Positions 1-8,670 of a stretch of 64,000 nt of DNA are shown one piece after another. The stretch is from Streptomyces sp. TRM68367 (lineage in GTDB: Bacteria; Actinomycetota; Actinomycetes; Streptomycetales; Streptomycetaceae): positions 1 through 64,000 of the forward strand of contig NZ_JACTVI010000038.1 of NCBI RefSeq assembly GCF_014495685.1. The letters are read 5' to 3'. A model generated the notes under the pieces. That model did no database searches and was not told the origin of the DNA. It saw only the letters and a program-made list of their open reading frames with translations. Each line of letters starts with the position of its first letter. Position 1 is the stretch's first letter. Both the position numbers and the translations under genes were made by a program.

Positions 1-735
1 GGCCAGGCGTACGCAGCGGCTACCGCGACCGCCGGACCATGCCATGTGCGCCTTCATACTGAGCGTCGTCGCGGCCATGTTGGCGTCTCCGGCCTCCAAC
101 GCCCACTCGTGCGAACGGTCGTACCATGCCAGCGCCGCCGCCGTCTGCGCCTGGTCCTGCGCCATCCACGCGAGGAACTGTGCATGCTCGGCAGCCAGAC
201 GTACCACCCTGTCGGCCAATGGGCCAGGCGCGCCCGCGTACAGGTCCACGGCGGTCCGCAGTTGTTGCCGCATCACGTCGACCAGCGGTCGTGACCCGAT
301 GTGGTCCTCTGCCCGGCGATGCTCGGCCAACAGGCGATCCAGCCAGTCAAGCGTGGGCGCGTCCACCCGGCGGGAAGCATCCACCACGCTGGTCACACGA
401 GCCAACAGATCCTCATCCGGCCCTGCCTCCGGAGACACGAGGCCTGCCACCGGAGAGCGGTCCGGAACAGACGAGGCCCCGCCGGAGCGAAGACGCGAGG
501 GGATCCCGAGCCCGTCGACCGCCCGCTGTCGTACCTCCACCGAGGTCACCCGGCGACGGCCGCGCTCGATGTCGGAAACATCCGACTGAGCGAGACCGAC
601 ACGTTCACCCAGCTTGGTCTGACTCAAGCCGGTCAGCTTTCGGTACGTCCGGAAGACGGCCCCCCAATCCCCGTCGGCGACCGCCGCCGCCAACTGCGGA
701 TGGGACCACACATTTGTGCTGAGCACACCTTCCAT
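1..735 (-). CDS. XRE-family helix-turn-helix regulator (3' end outside window)
   Basis: The frame is open for 245 codons from an ATG at 735 to the left edge, so the C-terminus is missing. Residues about 25-75 form an XRE/Cro-type HTH (FRTYRKLTGLSQTKLGERVGL, then SDVSDIERGRRRVT). The rest looks like the helical, TPR-like sensor part common in Streptomyces XRE regulators (AAALAWYDRSHEWALEAGD near the edge). The product is probably a cytoplasmic DNA-binding regulator. An inverted repeat at 744-760 sits directly before the start and may be its operator, shared with the rightward genes. The regulated function cannot be read from the sequence. The ligand of the sensor part is unknown. Confidence 0.8.
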   Translation of the reverse strand, partial: MEGVLSTNVWSHPQLAAAVADGDWGAVFRTYRKLTGLSQTKLGERVGLAQSDVSDIERGRRRVTSVEVRQRAVDGLGIPSRLRSGGASSVPDRSPVAGLVSPEAGPDEDLLARVTSVVDASRRVDAPTLDWLDRLLAEHRRAEDHIGSRPLVDVMRQQLRTAVDLYAGAPGPLADRVVRLAAEHAQFLAWMAQDQAQTAAALAWYDRSHEWALEAGDANMAATTLSMKAHMAWSGGRGSRCVRLA

Positions 736-743
736 ACCTCAAA

Positions 744-760
744 TATAGGGCGCCCCTATA
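744..760. promoter_or_regulatory. Inverted repeat between the XRE gene and the rightward small genes
   Basis: Perfect 7-bp arms TATAGGG and CCCTATA are separated by CGC. The repeat ends 9 bp before the ATG of the leftward XRE gene and about 120 bp before the rightward small genes. It is AT-rich at its ends in a GC-rich genome. Its position suits autoregulation by the XRE protein, which is inference. Confidence 0.5.
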
Positions 761-880
761 GCGCCATGGGATGGGTTCAACGAGCACCGGGCGCAAGGGT
801 CTTCATGACGGAAGACCCCCGCGACCCTGGGATGGACGGTCCGGGGGCGTGGCCACCAACCTGTTGGGAGGTTGACGACA

Positions 881-1113
881 GTGCCCAAAGCTACAGCCGA
901 GCGCCCCGAAAGTCGCCAGCGCGCGGAGGCAGCAACCGACGCGCGCCAGTGGGAGTACACGACCTACGCCCCAGCCGGTCAGACGTGCCCGGCCTGCGGG
1001 AAACCGATCGAGAGCCTGGAGAGCTGCCGCCGGGGGATGCTCTCCCGCCGCGACTCGTCTCCGGTCGTGGCCTACTGGCACCGGCGTGCGCCCCGAAGGA
1101 GGAGGGGCAGTGA
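881..1113 (+). pseudogene. Small zinc-finger-like protein, frameshifted near its end
   Basis: From a GTG at 881 (or TTG at 872) the frame reads a convincing small protein. It has a CPACGKPI knuckle about 40 residues in, and later VVAYWHRR. After about 1085 this frame runs on into the next two genes. One base out of frame, the sequence reads CAPKEEGQ and stops at 1111-1113. That stop overlaps the next gene's GTG (1110) as GTGA, the same coupling used further downstream. The shifted Cys would complete a C-x2-C...H-x-x-C type metal site. The simplest reading is an approximately 76-aa protein with a one-base indel near 1085, either a mutation or a sequence error. Function is unknown. Confidence 0.5.
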
Positions 1114-1337
1114 TCCCCATGGACCAGTACAAGAGCGCACGCGCCGAGGCGGAGCACACGGCGGCGCTGCTGCGGGCGGCCCTGCAACGCGCCGGAATCC
1201 CCGAGCACCAGGCCGCGCGGGTGCGTGCCCTGGTCACCAGCAAGGGACAGGCGTACGTGGAACTCGGGGCGCTTCCGGTCGGCTCGGCAGTGAAGCTGTT
1301 GAACGCGCTTCCCCTGGCGCTGGAGACGGCGGGATGA
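1110..1337 (+). CDS. Small hypothetical protein (75 aa)
   Basis: The start is a GTG at 1110 after GGAGGAGGGG; an in-frame ATG at 1119 (MDQYKSARAEAEHTAALLRA) is the alternative. The protein is soluble and mostly helical, with no motif that I recognise. Its start overlaps the preceding stop (GTGA), and its stop overlaps the next start (ATGA, 1334-1337). The three tiny genes therefore look like one translationally coupled operon. Such cassettes are common in Streptomyces accessory DNA beside XRE regulators. No function can be assigned. Confidence 0.6.
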   Translation: MIPMDQYKSARAEAEHTAALLRAALQRAGIPEHQAARVRALVTSKGQAYVELGALPVGSAVKLLNALPLALETAG

Positions 1338-1561
1338 GCCGCGCCGTTCTGCGATTCGTACGCCACGCGATCCGGCATGCACCGGAGGGCGGAGTTACGT
1401 TCGAAGTGTTCTGCGTCACCTCCGGTTGCGGCGCTGAGTCTGGTCCCCAGGGTGAGCAGGAGACGGCCCAACTCTGGGCACTGCGTCACACCGACCGCAC
1501 GGGTCACGATCTCTTCCGGCGCGTCGTAACCGACCACGCGAGGGTAACTCGCACCGAGTAG
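1334..1561 (+). CDS. DUF7848-like small protein (75 aa)
   Basis: The ATG at 1334 overlaps the previous stop. The product begins MSRAVLRFVRHAIRHAPEGG and continues with FEVFCVTSGCGAESG and a basic C-terminus (DHARVTRTE). The two cysteines about five residues apart, followed by W-x-LRHT, look like the small actinobacterial family that I know as DUF7848. That assignment is from memory and should be checked. Its cellular role is unknown. It is the last member of the coupled three-gene cassette, and a truncated HATPase sequence follows. Confidence 0.6.
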   Translation: MSRAVLRFVRHAIRHAPEGGVTFEVFCVTSGCGAESGPQGEQETAQLWALRHTDRTGHDLFRRVVTDHARVTRTE

Positions 1562-1605
1562 GACTCCGGCCCGCTGAGCGACGGCGAGCAAGCAGCTCAG
1601 GGGGC

Positions 1606-1947
1606 CTGACACCGCCCGTCACCTGGGGAATCGCTGACGTACTTTCGGAAGTAGCTTGCGAACTGGTCACCAACGCCGTACAGCACACCAAGGGCCCGGC
1701 GGCGATAAGGCTCCGCTGGTCGGCCCCCGTCCTCCGCATCGGCGTCCGGGACACGGACCCCACGCCTCCCGCACCCCCGCCCCTCACCCCGACCCCCAGC
1801 CACGAGTCGGGCCGCGGCCTGATCCTCGTGGAGGCATGCACGGACAGCTGGGGCTGGTACGCCCTGGGCTCCCGGACTCAAGCCCAGGACCATCAGGGCA
1901 AATTCGTCTGGTGCGTGCTCAGCGCGGCGGCGTGGAAGGCAAGGTAG
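1606..1947 (+). pseudogene. Headless HATPase (RsbW-like anti-sigma/ATP-binding) remnant
   Basis: This frame ends at a TAG (1945-1947). It encodes the N box (VLSEVACELVTNAVQHTK), a G1-like VLRIGVRDTDP and a G2-like SGRGLILVEACTDSWGW, then a normal C-terminal strand. These are the ATP-binding motifs of the small Streptomyces HATPase_c/RsbW-like proteins. The usual 30-40 N-terminal residues are absent, and no ATG or GTG with a ribosome site lies upstream in frame. I read it as a 5'-truncated gene. A rare start (CTG at 1606) cannot be excluded. Confidence 0.5.
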
Positions 1948-2003
1948 ATTGCGTCTACATAGAATGAAACTACACAACGTGCCCTTCGCCATCAGGAGGC
2001 CCC

Positions 2004-3452
2004 ATGCCCACCCCCTTCGTAGGCCGCCGAACCGAGCTGGCCCTCCTGCGCAAGCGCCTCGACCGCGTCACGTCCGACGGTACCGGCGTGGCTGTCGCCA
2101 TAAGGGGGCGGCGGCAGGTGGGGAAGTCACGGCTCGTGCAGGAGTTCTGTGATCGCGCTCAGCGGCCGTACGTCTTCTACACCGCCACCAAGGGCGCCTC
2201 CCCTGTGGAGGGGATCGCCGACTTCATCACCGAACTGAGAGAGTCGTCTCTCCCCGCCGACCCGGAACTCGTGCCGAAGAGCGCACCGACCAACTGGCCC
2301 GACGCCTTCCGCACGCTCGCCGCCGTCCTGCCCGACTCCCCCAGCATCGTCGTACTCGACGAACTGCCCTGGCTTGCCGAACAGGACTCCGTGTTCGCAG
2401 GAGCGTTGCAGACCGCCTGGGACCGGCTGCTGTCCGGCCGCCCCGTGCTCCTGCTGCTGCTCGGCAGCGATCTGCACATGATGGAACGGTTCACGGCGTA
2501 CGACCGCCCCTTTTACGGGCGCGCCGACAGCCTGGTCCTCGGCCCGCTCAACCCGGCCGAGACCGGGGACGCGCTGGGGCTGAACCCGGCGGACGCCATC
2601 GACGCGCACCTCGTCTCCGGCGGTCTGCCGGGAATCCTGCGCGCCTGGCCGCACGCCACCCCGGCCCTCGCCTTCGTCGAGGCGGAGTGCGCGGACCCCG
2701 CCTCGCCGCTGTTCGGCGTGCCGGAGGCGGCCCTGATGGCCGAGTTTCCCACGCCCGACCAGTCCCGCAGGGTTCTGGAAGCGGTGGGAAGCGGCGACCG
2801 TACGCACGCAAACATCGCGGCGACGGCGGGGAGTCAGAGCGGTGCGCTGCCGTCCGGGATACTGTCCCCTCTGCTGCGGCGGCTCACCGAGGAGAAGCGG
2901 GTCCTCGCCTCCGACACTCCGCTCTCCACCGCCTCTGGCAAACCCGCTCTCTACCGCGTGGCCGACAGCAACCTGCGCCTCTACCTGGCCGCCATGCGCT
3001 CCGCACAGGAGTTGTCGCGACGCGGCCGACCAGAGGCCGCGTACCGGCTCGTGCAGCGTCGTTGGGCGGCCTGGCGCGGTCGGGCCGTCGAGCCGCTGAT
3101 CCGCGAGGCTCTGGAACTGGCCGCTGCCTCCGGCGACTTCCCCTGGCCGGACACGGAAGTCGTCGGCGGCTGGTGGAACCGCCGGTTCTCACCGGAGATC
3201 GATCTGCTCGGCGCCGACCGGGCCCCGGTCGCCGGGACCGTCTTCTTCGCCGGATCCGTGAAGTGGCTGGCCTCCCCCTTCGACCAGCACGACCTCGCCA
3301 GTCTCCGGCAGGGCGCCGCCCAGGTTCCCGGTTTCGCTCCGGACGCCACAGGCCTGGCCGTCGTGTCTCTCTCCGGGACGGCCGGGCCTGTGGCCGACGG
3401 AGGCGTCGGGCTGGTGTGGGATGCCCGGGACGCGGTCGCCGCCTGGCGTTGA
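2004..3452 (+). CDS. AAA-family ATPase with DUF234-like C-terminal domain
   Basis: This 482-aa protein starts at an ATG (2004) after AGGAGG. The N-terminus has FVGRRTELALLRKRL, then a Walker A (RGRRQVGKSRLV, about residues 34-45) and a Walker B (SIVVLDELPWLA, about 115). It matches the archaeal-type/prokaryotic P-loop ATPases that carry a C-terminal DUF234 nuclease-like domain. The C-terminal third has the expected W-x-GRAVEPLIREAL and EIDLLGADR stretches. Such proteins are often linked to mobile or defence DNA, but substrate and role are unknown. It is transcribed alone, in an accessory-looking segment. Confidence 0.75.
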   Translation: MPTPFVGRRTELALLRKRLDRVTSDGTGVAVAIRGRRQVGKSRLVQEFCDRAQRPYVFYTATKGASPVEGIADFITELRESSLPADPELVPKSAPTNWPDAFRTLAAVLPDSPSIVVLDELPWLAEQDSVFAGALQTAWDRLLSGRPVLLLLLGSDLHMMERFTAYDRPFYGRADSLVLGPLNPAETGDALGLNPADAIDAHLVSGGLPGILRAWPHATPALAFVEAECADPASPLFGVPEAALMAEFPTPDQSRRVLEAVGSGDRTHANIAATAGSQSGALPSGILSPLLRRLTEEKRVLASDTPLSTASGKPALYRVADSNLRLYLAAMRSAQELSRRGRPEAAYRLVQRRWAAWRGRAVEPLIREALELAAASGDFPWPDTEVVGGWWNRRFSPEIDLLGADRAPVAGTVFFAGSVKWLASPFDQHDLASLRQGAAQVPGFAPDATGLAVVSLSGTAGPVADGGVGLVWDARDAVAAWR

Positions 3453-3555
3453 ACGGCGGGAGGCAATCCCCCGAGACCAGGCGTCCTTAGGGTTGACGAG
3501 ACCGCGTTCAGGCGCTGTACCTGACGAAGATCACCGATCACAAGGGGGACCACCC

Positions 3556-3921
3556 ATGGCATTGTTCGGCAACGCACACACCATCGACCCGGCCTCCGCG
3601 CAGCACGACTACGCACGGCTGCTGGGCCACGGCGAGCAGGTGCACGCCGCCTATCTGCTGATCCGGGACACCATCCTGTTCACCGACCGCCGGCTGATCC
3701 TGATCGACAAGCAGGGGTTGACCGGGAAGAAGACGGAGTACCACTCCATCCCGTACCGCAGCATCACGCACTTCGCGGTGGAGACCGCGGGGACCTTCGA
3801 CCTCGACGCCGAGCTGAAGATCTGGATCTCCAGCAATCAGACCCCGATCGAGAAGACGTTCACGAAGGGCGTGGACATCTACGAGGTGCAGGCGATTCTC
3901 ACGCAGTTCGTCGCCCGGTAG
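3556..3921 (+). CDS. Bacterial PH-domain protein (121 aa)
   Basis: The start is an ATG (3556) after AAGGGGGA. The whole protein is one bacterial pleckstrin-homology-like domain (bPH/YvbH type): LLIRDTILFTDRRLILID, SIPYRSITHFAVETAGTFDLDAELKIWI and a final amphipathic helix. It has no signal peptide or membrane segment, so it is probably cytosolic. Its ligand is unknown. Codon use is ordinary and the gene appears intact and monocistronic. Confidence 0.8.
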   Translation: MALFGNAHTIDPASAQHDYARLLGHGEQVHAAYLLIRDTILFTDRRLILIDKQGLTGKKTEYHSIPYRSITHFAVETAGTFDLDAELKIWISSNQTPIEKTFTKGVDIYEVQAILTQFVAR

Positions 3922-3933
3922 GGCCGGGAGCGG

Positions 3934-4247
3934 TCAGGGGCGCCAGGACGCCAGGTCGTCGCGGTACAGGGTGTCGCGCACGAGCGTGCGGGCCGTACGA
4001 CGCAGGCGCTCGGCGTCCTGGCAGGTCACGGCGGTGACGTCCAGGGCCTGGAGGAAGCCCGGTGTCCTGCGCGGGAGGTCGCGGCGGACGTCCGCCGGCG
4101 CCGACGCCGCGATCTGCTCGGCGGTGAGGGCGCCGATCCGGTAGGCGACCGGCGTTCCTGGCGTCAACAGCGCGGCGGGGCGTCCGCGGTGACGCTGTCG
4201 GCGTGCACCTCCAGCGACGGGTTGGCCAGATGGACATGTATGTGAAC
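3934..4247 (-). pseudogene. Frameshifted small hypothetical gene
   Basis: Reading leftward, one frame gives VHIHVHLANPSLEVHADSVT and then hits a stop. Shifted by one base near 4180, another frame continues as ALLTPGTPVAYRIGALTAEQ and ends naturally at 3934 (DTLYRDDLASWRP). Both halves look like real protein and join smoothly, so a one-base indel is likely. No good start codon with a ribosome site was found for the first half. I do not recognise the family. The gene is convergent with the PH-domain gene. Confidence 0.45.
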
Positions 4248-4270
4248 GCGGAATCGCGGGACATGAGAGA

Positions 4271-4322
4271 GCTGGGCGAGAGCCCAGCATGCGAAATTGG
4301 CCCGGAACCGACGCCGGTTCCG
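4271..4322 (-). terminator. Hairpins downstream of aspS
   Basis: Two perfect hairpins follow the aspS stop in the leftward direction: CGGAACCG/CGGTTCCG (4303-4322, loop of 4) and CTGGGC/GCCCAG (4271-4286, loop GAGA). Neither has a strong T-run. They are suitably placed for aspS termination. Confidence 0.4.
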
Positions 4323-4343
4323 AGCCACTTCCCAAAGAGTCGC

Positions 4344-6107
4344 CTACTTCGGCTGCGGCTTGCGCACCGAAAGGTGCAGCTCCCTCAGCCGCGCCTCCTC
4401 CAGTTCCGTCGGCGCGCCCATCATCAGGTCCTGGGCGTTGCCGTTGAGCGGGAAGGCGATGGTCTCGCGGATGTTGGGCTCGTCGGCGAGCAGCATGACG
4501 ATGCGGTCGACGCCGGGCGCGATGCCGCCGTGCGGCGGGGCGCCGAAGCGGAACGCGCGCAGCATGCCGGCGAACTTCTCCTCGACGGTCTCCCGGTCGT
4601 AGCCCGCGATCTCGAAGGCCCTGAGCATGATGTCCGGCTCGTGGTTCCTGATCGCGCCCGAGGACAGCTCGACGCCGTTGCAGACGATGTCGTACTGCCA
4701 GCCCAGGATGTCCAGCGGGTCCTGGGTCTCCAGGGCTTCCAGGCCGCCCTGCGGCATGGAGAACGGGTTGTGCGAGAAGTCGATCGCGCCGGTCTCCTCG
4801 TCCTTCTCGTACATGGGGAAGTCGACGATCCAGCAGAAGCGGAAGACGTCCTCCTCGAAGTGCCCGGCGCGCTTGGCGGCCTCGACCCGCACCGCGCCCA
4901 TGATCTTCGAGACCTCGTCGAAGTCGCCCGCGCCGAAGAACACCGCGTGCCCGGCGGCCAGGGACAGCCGCTTGGTCAGCTCGGCGACGTTCTCCTCGGT
5001 GAGGAACTTCGCGATCGGGCCGGTCAGGGAGCCGTCCTCGGCGACACGCACCCAGGCCAGGCCCTTGGCGCCCAGCTCCACCGCGTACTCACCGAGCTGG
5101 TCGAAGAACTTCCGGGGCTGGGACGCCACGTCCGGCACCGGCAGCGCGCGCACGTGCCTGCTGGCGAAGGCCTTGAACTCCGAGTCCTCGAAGATGTCGG
5201 TGATGTCGACGAGGTCCAGCTTGGCGCGCAGGTCCGGCTTGTCGGAGCCGTACTTCAGCATCGCCTCGCGGAACGGGATCCGCGGGAACGGGGACGTCAC
5301 GTGACGGCCGTTGCCGAACTCCTCGAAGAGCTCGGTCATGAGCTTCTCGATGGGCCGGAAGACGTCCTCCTGCTCGACGAAGCTCATCTCGACGTCGAGC
5401 TGGTAGAACTCGCCCGGCGAGCGGTCCGCGCGGGCGTCCTCGTCGCGGAAGCAGGGCGCGATCTGGAAGTAGCGGTCGAAGCCGGAGATCATCAGCAGCT
5501 GCTTGAATTGCTGCGGGGCCTGCGGGAGGGCGTAGAACTTGCCCGGGTGCAGGCGGGAGGGGACCACGAAGTCGCGGGCGCCCTCGGGCGAGGTGGCGGA
5601 CAGGATCGGCGTCGCCATCTCGTTGAAGCCCATCGCCGTCATCTTCTGGCGGATCGCGGAGATGACCGCCGTACGCAGCATGAGGTTGCGGTGCATGCGC
5701 TCGCGGCGCAGGTCGAGGAAGCGGTACTCCAGGCGCCGCTCCTCGTTGACCCCGTCCTCGGTGTTGATCGTGAAGGGCAGGGGGGCCGCCGCGCCCAGGA
5801 CCTCGACCTCGGCGACCTCGACCTCGACCTCGCCGGTGGGCAGGTCCGGGTTCACGTTCTCGGTTCCACGTGAAACAACGGTGCCGTCGACTCGGACGAC
5901 GGTCTCCTTGGAGAGCTTGTCGAGGGCCTCGTACGACGCGGTGCCCGGACGGGCCACGAGCTGCGTGATGCCGTGGTGGTCGCGCAGATCGATGAAGAGG
6001 ATGCCGCCCAGGTCGCGCCGATTGTGCAGCCAGCCACTCAGCCGGACGTCGGTGCCGACGTCAGAGGCGCGGAGCTCGCCGCAGGTGTGGGACCTGTACC
6101 GATGCAT
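4344..6107 (-). CDS. aspS: Aspartyl-tRNA synthetase
   Basis: This 587-aa class II synthetase has the length usual for bacterial AspRS. An N-terminal OB-fold anticodon-binding domain (about 1-110, VRLSGWLHNRRDLGGILFID) is followed by the catalytic core. Motif 2 is present (FRDEDARADRSPGEFYQLD, about 215-235). Motif 3 is GGIAPGVDRIVMLL near 530-545, and the bacterial GAD insert lies between them. It charges tRNA with aspartate in the cytosol. Streptomyces commonly lacks AsnRS and uses GatCAB, so a non-discriminating enzyme is possible but cannot be proven here. The gene is single. A parS-like site lies inside it at 5863-5876. Confidence 0.97.
   Translation of the reverse strand: MHRYRSHTCGELRASDVGTDVRLSGWLHNRRDLGGILFIDLRDHHGITQLVARPGTASYEALDKLSKETVVRVDGTVVSRGTENVNPDLPTGEVEVEVAEVEVLGAAAPLPFTINTEDGVNEERRLEYRFLDLRRERMHRNLMLRTAVISAIRQKMTAMGFNEMATPILSATSPEGARDFVVPSRLHPGKFYALPQAPQQFKQLLMISGFDRYFQIAPCFRDEDARADRSPGEFYQLDVEMSFVEQEDVFRPIEKLMTELFEEFGNGRHVTSPFPRIPFREAMLKYGSDKPDLRAKLDLVDITDIFEDSEFKAFASRHVRALPVPDVASQPRKFFDQLGEYAVELGAKGLAWVRVAEDGSLTGPIAKFLTEENVAELTKRLSLAAGHAVFFGAGDFDEVSKIMGAVRVEAAKRAGHFEEDVFRFCWIVDFPMYEKDEETGAIDFSHNPFSMPQGGLEALETQDPLDILGWQYDIVCNGVELSSGAIRNHEPDIMLRAFEIAGYDRETVEEKFAGMLRAFRFGAPPHGGIAPGVDRIVMLLADEPNIRETIAFPLNGNAQDLMMGAPTELEEARLRELHLSVRKPQPK
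5863..5876. promoter_or_regulatory. parS: parS-like ParB binding site inside aspS
   Basis: The 14-mer GTTCCACGTGAAAC differs at one position from the Streptomyces parS consensus GTTTCACGTGAAAC. It lies in the coding sequence of aspS. ParB sites in Streptomyces cluster around oriC and are often inside genes. The perfect copy at 46989-47002 supports this reading. Confidence 0.65.
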
Positions 6108-6357
6108 CGTCGTTCATCCAGTCTTCGCTGATCGGGGAAACGCCAAGGCGGCCTACGGCCTGGGCCATCCCAGGGTACCGGCCACCCCAGGATCCCCTCC
6201 CCACCATTAAGCCCGCGGGCCAGGGGCACGTGGGCCCGCAGGCGGCCGCCTCGCACATCGATCCCGCACGCGTCCGCCACGATTGATCCCGCGATCATCA
6301 TGTACTCCTGTACGCGATCAGTGGCAGTGTTCGATCTCCTCTTCTTAAAGTGGGGCA

Positions 6358-8526
6358 ATGCGCACTGGCGAGCCCCTGCCCGCCGTGGGGGAGGTCCTCG
6401 CCGCCCTCGCGACCGGTATGTGGCACTGGGACACCGCCACCGGGCTGGTCACGGTAGATGCCGAGGCGGCACGGCTGCTCGGGCTGCCCACCGAACAGGT
6501 CAGCCTCACCGAGGCCCAGGTCAGGTCCCGCCTCCACCCCGTCGACTGGAACGAGACCACCGGGGTGGTGCAGCTCGCCGTCGCCGAGGGCACGCTCGCC
6601 GAGGTGCGGGTCCGGATCATGGACGAGCAGGGCCGGGTCGTACGGGTCGTACGCAGCCGCTCCAAGCCGTCCTTCGACCCGGTCCGCAAGGCGTACGAGC
6701 TGATCGGCACCCTCCAGGAGGTCACCGAGCCGATGCCCGGCACCCCGGCGGGGCGCAGCGCGGTGACCGGCGACTGGCGGCGCTCGCGGGAGGCGTTCCT
6801 GCTGGACGCGGGCCGGGCGCTGGCGGAGGCGCGGTCCACGGAGGAGGTGCTGCGGGTCGCGGCGAACCTGTCGATGCCGGGGTTCTCGCCGGACGGGCTC
6901 GCGGTGTTCGGCGCGGAGGGCGACCGGCTGACGGTCATCGGCCACCACGGGCAGCAGCCCGGCGACGAGGGCCCCTTCACGCACATGGCCCTCGCCACCG
7001 ACTATCCGGCGGCCGAGGTCGTGCGGACCGGCCGGGCCGTCTACCTGTCCTCCCCCGAGCAGTACAAGTCCCGCTACCCGCTGACCTGGCCGCTCGCCCA
7101 GCGCTTCGGCCGCCGTTCGTGGGCGTTCCTGCCGCTGACCGTGGCCGGCCGGACGATGGGCGCCTGGATGGCGGCGTTCACCTATCCGGTGGCGTTCACG
7201 CCGGACGAGCGCTCGGTGCTGACGACCGTGGCACGGATGCTGGCCCAGGCGCTGACCCGGGCGGGCGCCGCCGAGACCGAGCGGGAGCTGACCGACGGGC
7301 TGCAGCGCTCGATGCTGCCGCGGCTCGGCCGGCAGCGGATACCCGGCATGAGCGTCGCCGCCCGGTACGTGCCCACCGGCGGCGGCCTCCAGGTCGGCGG
7401 CGACTGGTACGACGTGATCCCGCTGCCCAGCGGACGCTTCGCACTTGTCATCGGGGACGTGCAGGGGCACGACGTGCGGGCGGCCGGGCTGATGGGCCAG
7501 CTGCGCATCGCCCTGCGCGCCTACGCCTCCGAGGGCCACCGCCCGGACGCCGTGCTCTCCCGCGCCTCCCGCTTCCTGCACGGCATCTCGGCGACCGAGG
7601 ACGACCCCTCCGACCTGCGCTTCGCGACCTGCCTGTACGTCGAGGTGGACCCGGCGACCGGGCTGCTGGACATCGCCCGCGCCGGGCACCCGGACCCGGC
7701 GATCCGGATGGCGGACGGCACGGTGCTGGCCCGGCCGACGGCGGGCGGCCTGCCGCTGGGCATCGACCCGGACGCCGACTTCCCCACCACCCGGATCGCC
7801 CTGGAGCCGGGCGAGACGATGCTGGTGTGCACGGACGGCCTGATCGAGACCGGAGGCCACGACCTGGACACCGGCTGGCGGCGGCTGCGCACGATCCTCG
7901 AAGAGCACGAGGGCGATCTGGAAGAGCTGGCCGACGCGCTGGTGCAGGCGGTGCACGGGCCGTCCTCGCACCACACCACCGGCCCGCTGGCCGACCGGCG
8001 CGAGGACGACATCGCGATGCTGCTGCTGTGTCGGGAGGGCGTGGGCTGCGGCTGCGGCGAGACGGCGGTCGTACGGCCCTGGGTGCGGCGCACGATGCTG
8101 ACGGTGGCGCAGGCCGAGCCGGAGCGGGTCGCGGTGGCCCGCCAGCAGCTGCGCGAGCTGCTGCACGACTGGGCCTCGCCGGACCAGGTGGACTCGGCGG
8201 TGCTGCTGCTGTCGGAGACGCTCACCAACGTCCTCGTGCACACCGACGCCGACGCGCTCCTGGTCGCCGAGGTCGCCCAGGTCGCCGAGGTCGCCGACGG
8301 GACGGGCGGGCGCCGGATGCGCGTCCAGGTCACCGACACCAGCGACGACCTGCCGCACAAGCGGCGCCCCGGGGAACTGGCGTCCTCCGGGCGCGGCCTG
8401 ATGCTGATAGAGCTGCTGGCGCACGCCTGGGGGGTGGATCCGCGCGGCGAGGGCAAGAGCATCTGGTTCGAGCTCTACGAGTCGGCGGACGGCTCCGGGG
8501 CCGTGCCGGCCGCCGGGGCGGCGTAA
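6358..8526 (+). CDS. PAS-GAF-PP2C(SpoIIE)-HATPase signalling phosphatase
   Basis: This 722-aa soluble, multi-domain protein starts at an ATG (6358). The order is: PAS-like sensor (about 10-125, GMWHWDTATGLVTVDAEAA), GAF (about 140-300), SpoIIE/PP2C phosphatase (about 320-560, with GGDWYDVIPLPSGRFALVIGDVQGHD and a late CTDGLIET), then an RsbW-like HATPase (about 580-705, SETLTNVLVHTDADAL and GRGLMLIELLAHAWGVD). The metal-binding aspartates of the phosphatase are present. Such proteins combine an anti-sigma-type kinase with the phosphatase for an anti-anti-sigma factor. They work in partner-switching control of alternative sigma factors. No partner gene is adjacent. Confidence 0.9.
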   Translation: MRTGEPLPAVGEVLAALATGMWHWDTATGLVTVDAEAARLLGLPTEQVSLTEAQVRSRLHPVDWNETTGVVQLAVAEGTLAEVRVRIMDEQGRVVRVVRSRSKPSFDPVRKAYELIGTLQEVTEPMPGTPAGRSAVTGDWRRSREAFLLDAGRALAEARSTEEVLRVAANLSMPGFSPDGLAVFGAEGDRLTVIGHHGQQPGDEGPFTHMALATDYPAAEVVRTGRAVYLSSPEQYKSRYPLTWPLAQRFGRRSWAFLPLTVAGRTMGAWMAAFTYPVAFTPDERSVLTTVARMLAQALTRAGAAETERELTDGLQRSMLPRLGRQRIPGMSVAARYVPTGGGLQVGGDWYDVIPLPSGRFALVIGDVQGHDVRAAGLMGQLRIALRAYASEGHRPDAVLSRASRFLHGISATEDDPSDLRFATCLYVEVDPATGLLDIARAGHPDPAIRMADGTVLARPTAGGLPLGIDPDADFPTTRIALEPGETMLVCTDGLIETGGHDLDTGWRRLRTILEEHEGDLEELADALVQAVHGPSSHHTTGPLADRREDDIAMLLLCREGVGCGCGETAVVRPWVRRTMLTVAQAEPERVAVARQQLRELLHDWASPDQVDSAVLLLSETLTNVLVHTDADALLVAEVAQVAEVADGTGGRRMRVQVTDTSDDLPHKRRPGELASSGRGLMLIELLAHAWGVDPRGEGKSIWFELYESADGSGAVPAAGAA

Positions 8527-8670
8527 CGCGTACGGAGTTCGTGGACGACCCCGAAGGCGGCCGCGGTCAGCGGTACGGCGAGGAGCATGCCGAGCACCCC
8601 GGCCACCGACGCCCCCGCCGTGATCGTCAGCATCACCACCGCCGGATGCATCTGCACGGTCCGGCTCTGC
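8475..8670 (-). pseudogene. C-terminal stub of an AI-2E family transporter
   Basis: The last 65 or so residues (TVQMHPAVVMLTITAGASVA, then GMLLAVPLTAAAFGVVHELR and a short polar tail) match the final two membrane helices of AI-2E/PerM family exporters. The sequence upstream of about 8670 no longer matches the family, and no start is present. The 3' end overlaps the convergent phosphatase gene by about 50 bp. This is the left edge of a recombination scar reaching to about 18 kb. Confidence 0.6.

Noticed and set aside
5296..5305. GTCACGTGAC in aspS as another parS
   Set aside because: Only the inner eight bases (TCACGTGA) match the consensus; the outer GTT/AAC positions needed by ParB do not, so it was not counted.
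4203..5873. A 556-codon rightward open frame opposite aspS
   Set aside because: It is the antisense shadow of the aspartyl-tRNA synthetase gene. The sequence is a repetitive Arg/Val/Glu/Leu run typical of GC-rich opposite frames and has no family motif.
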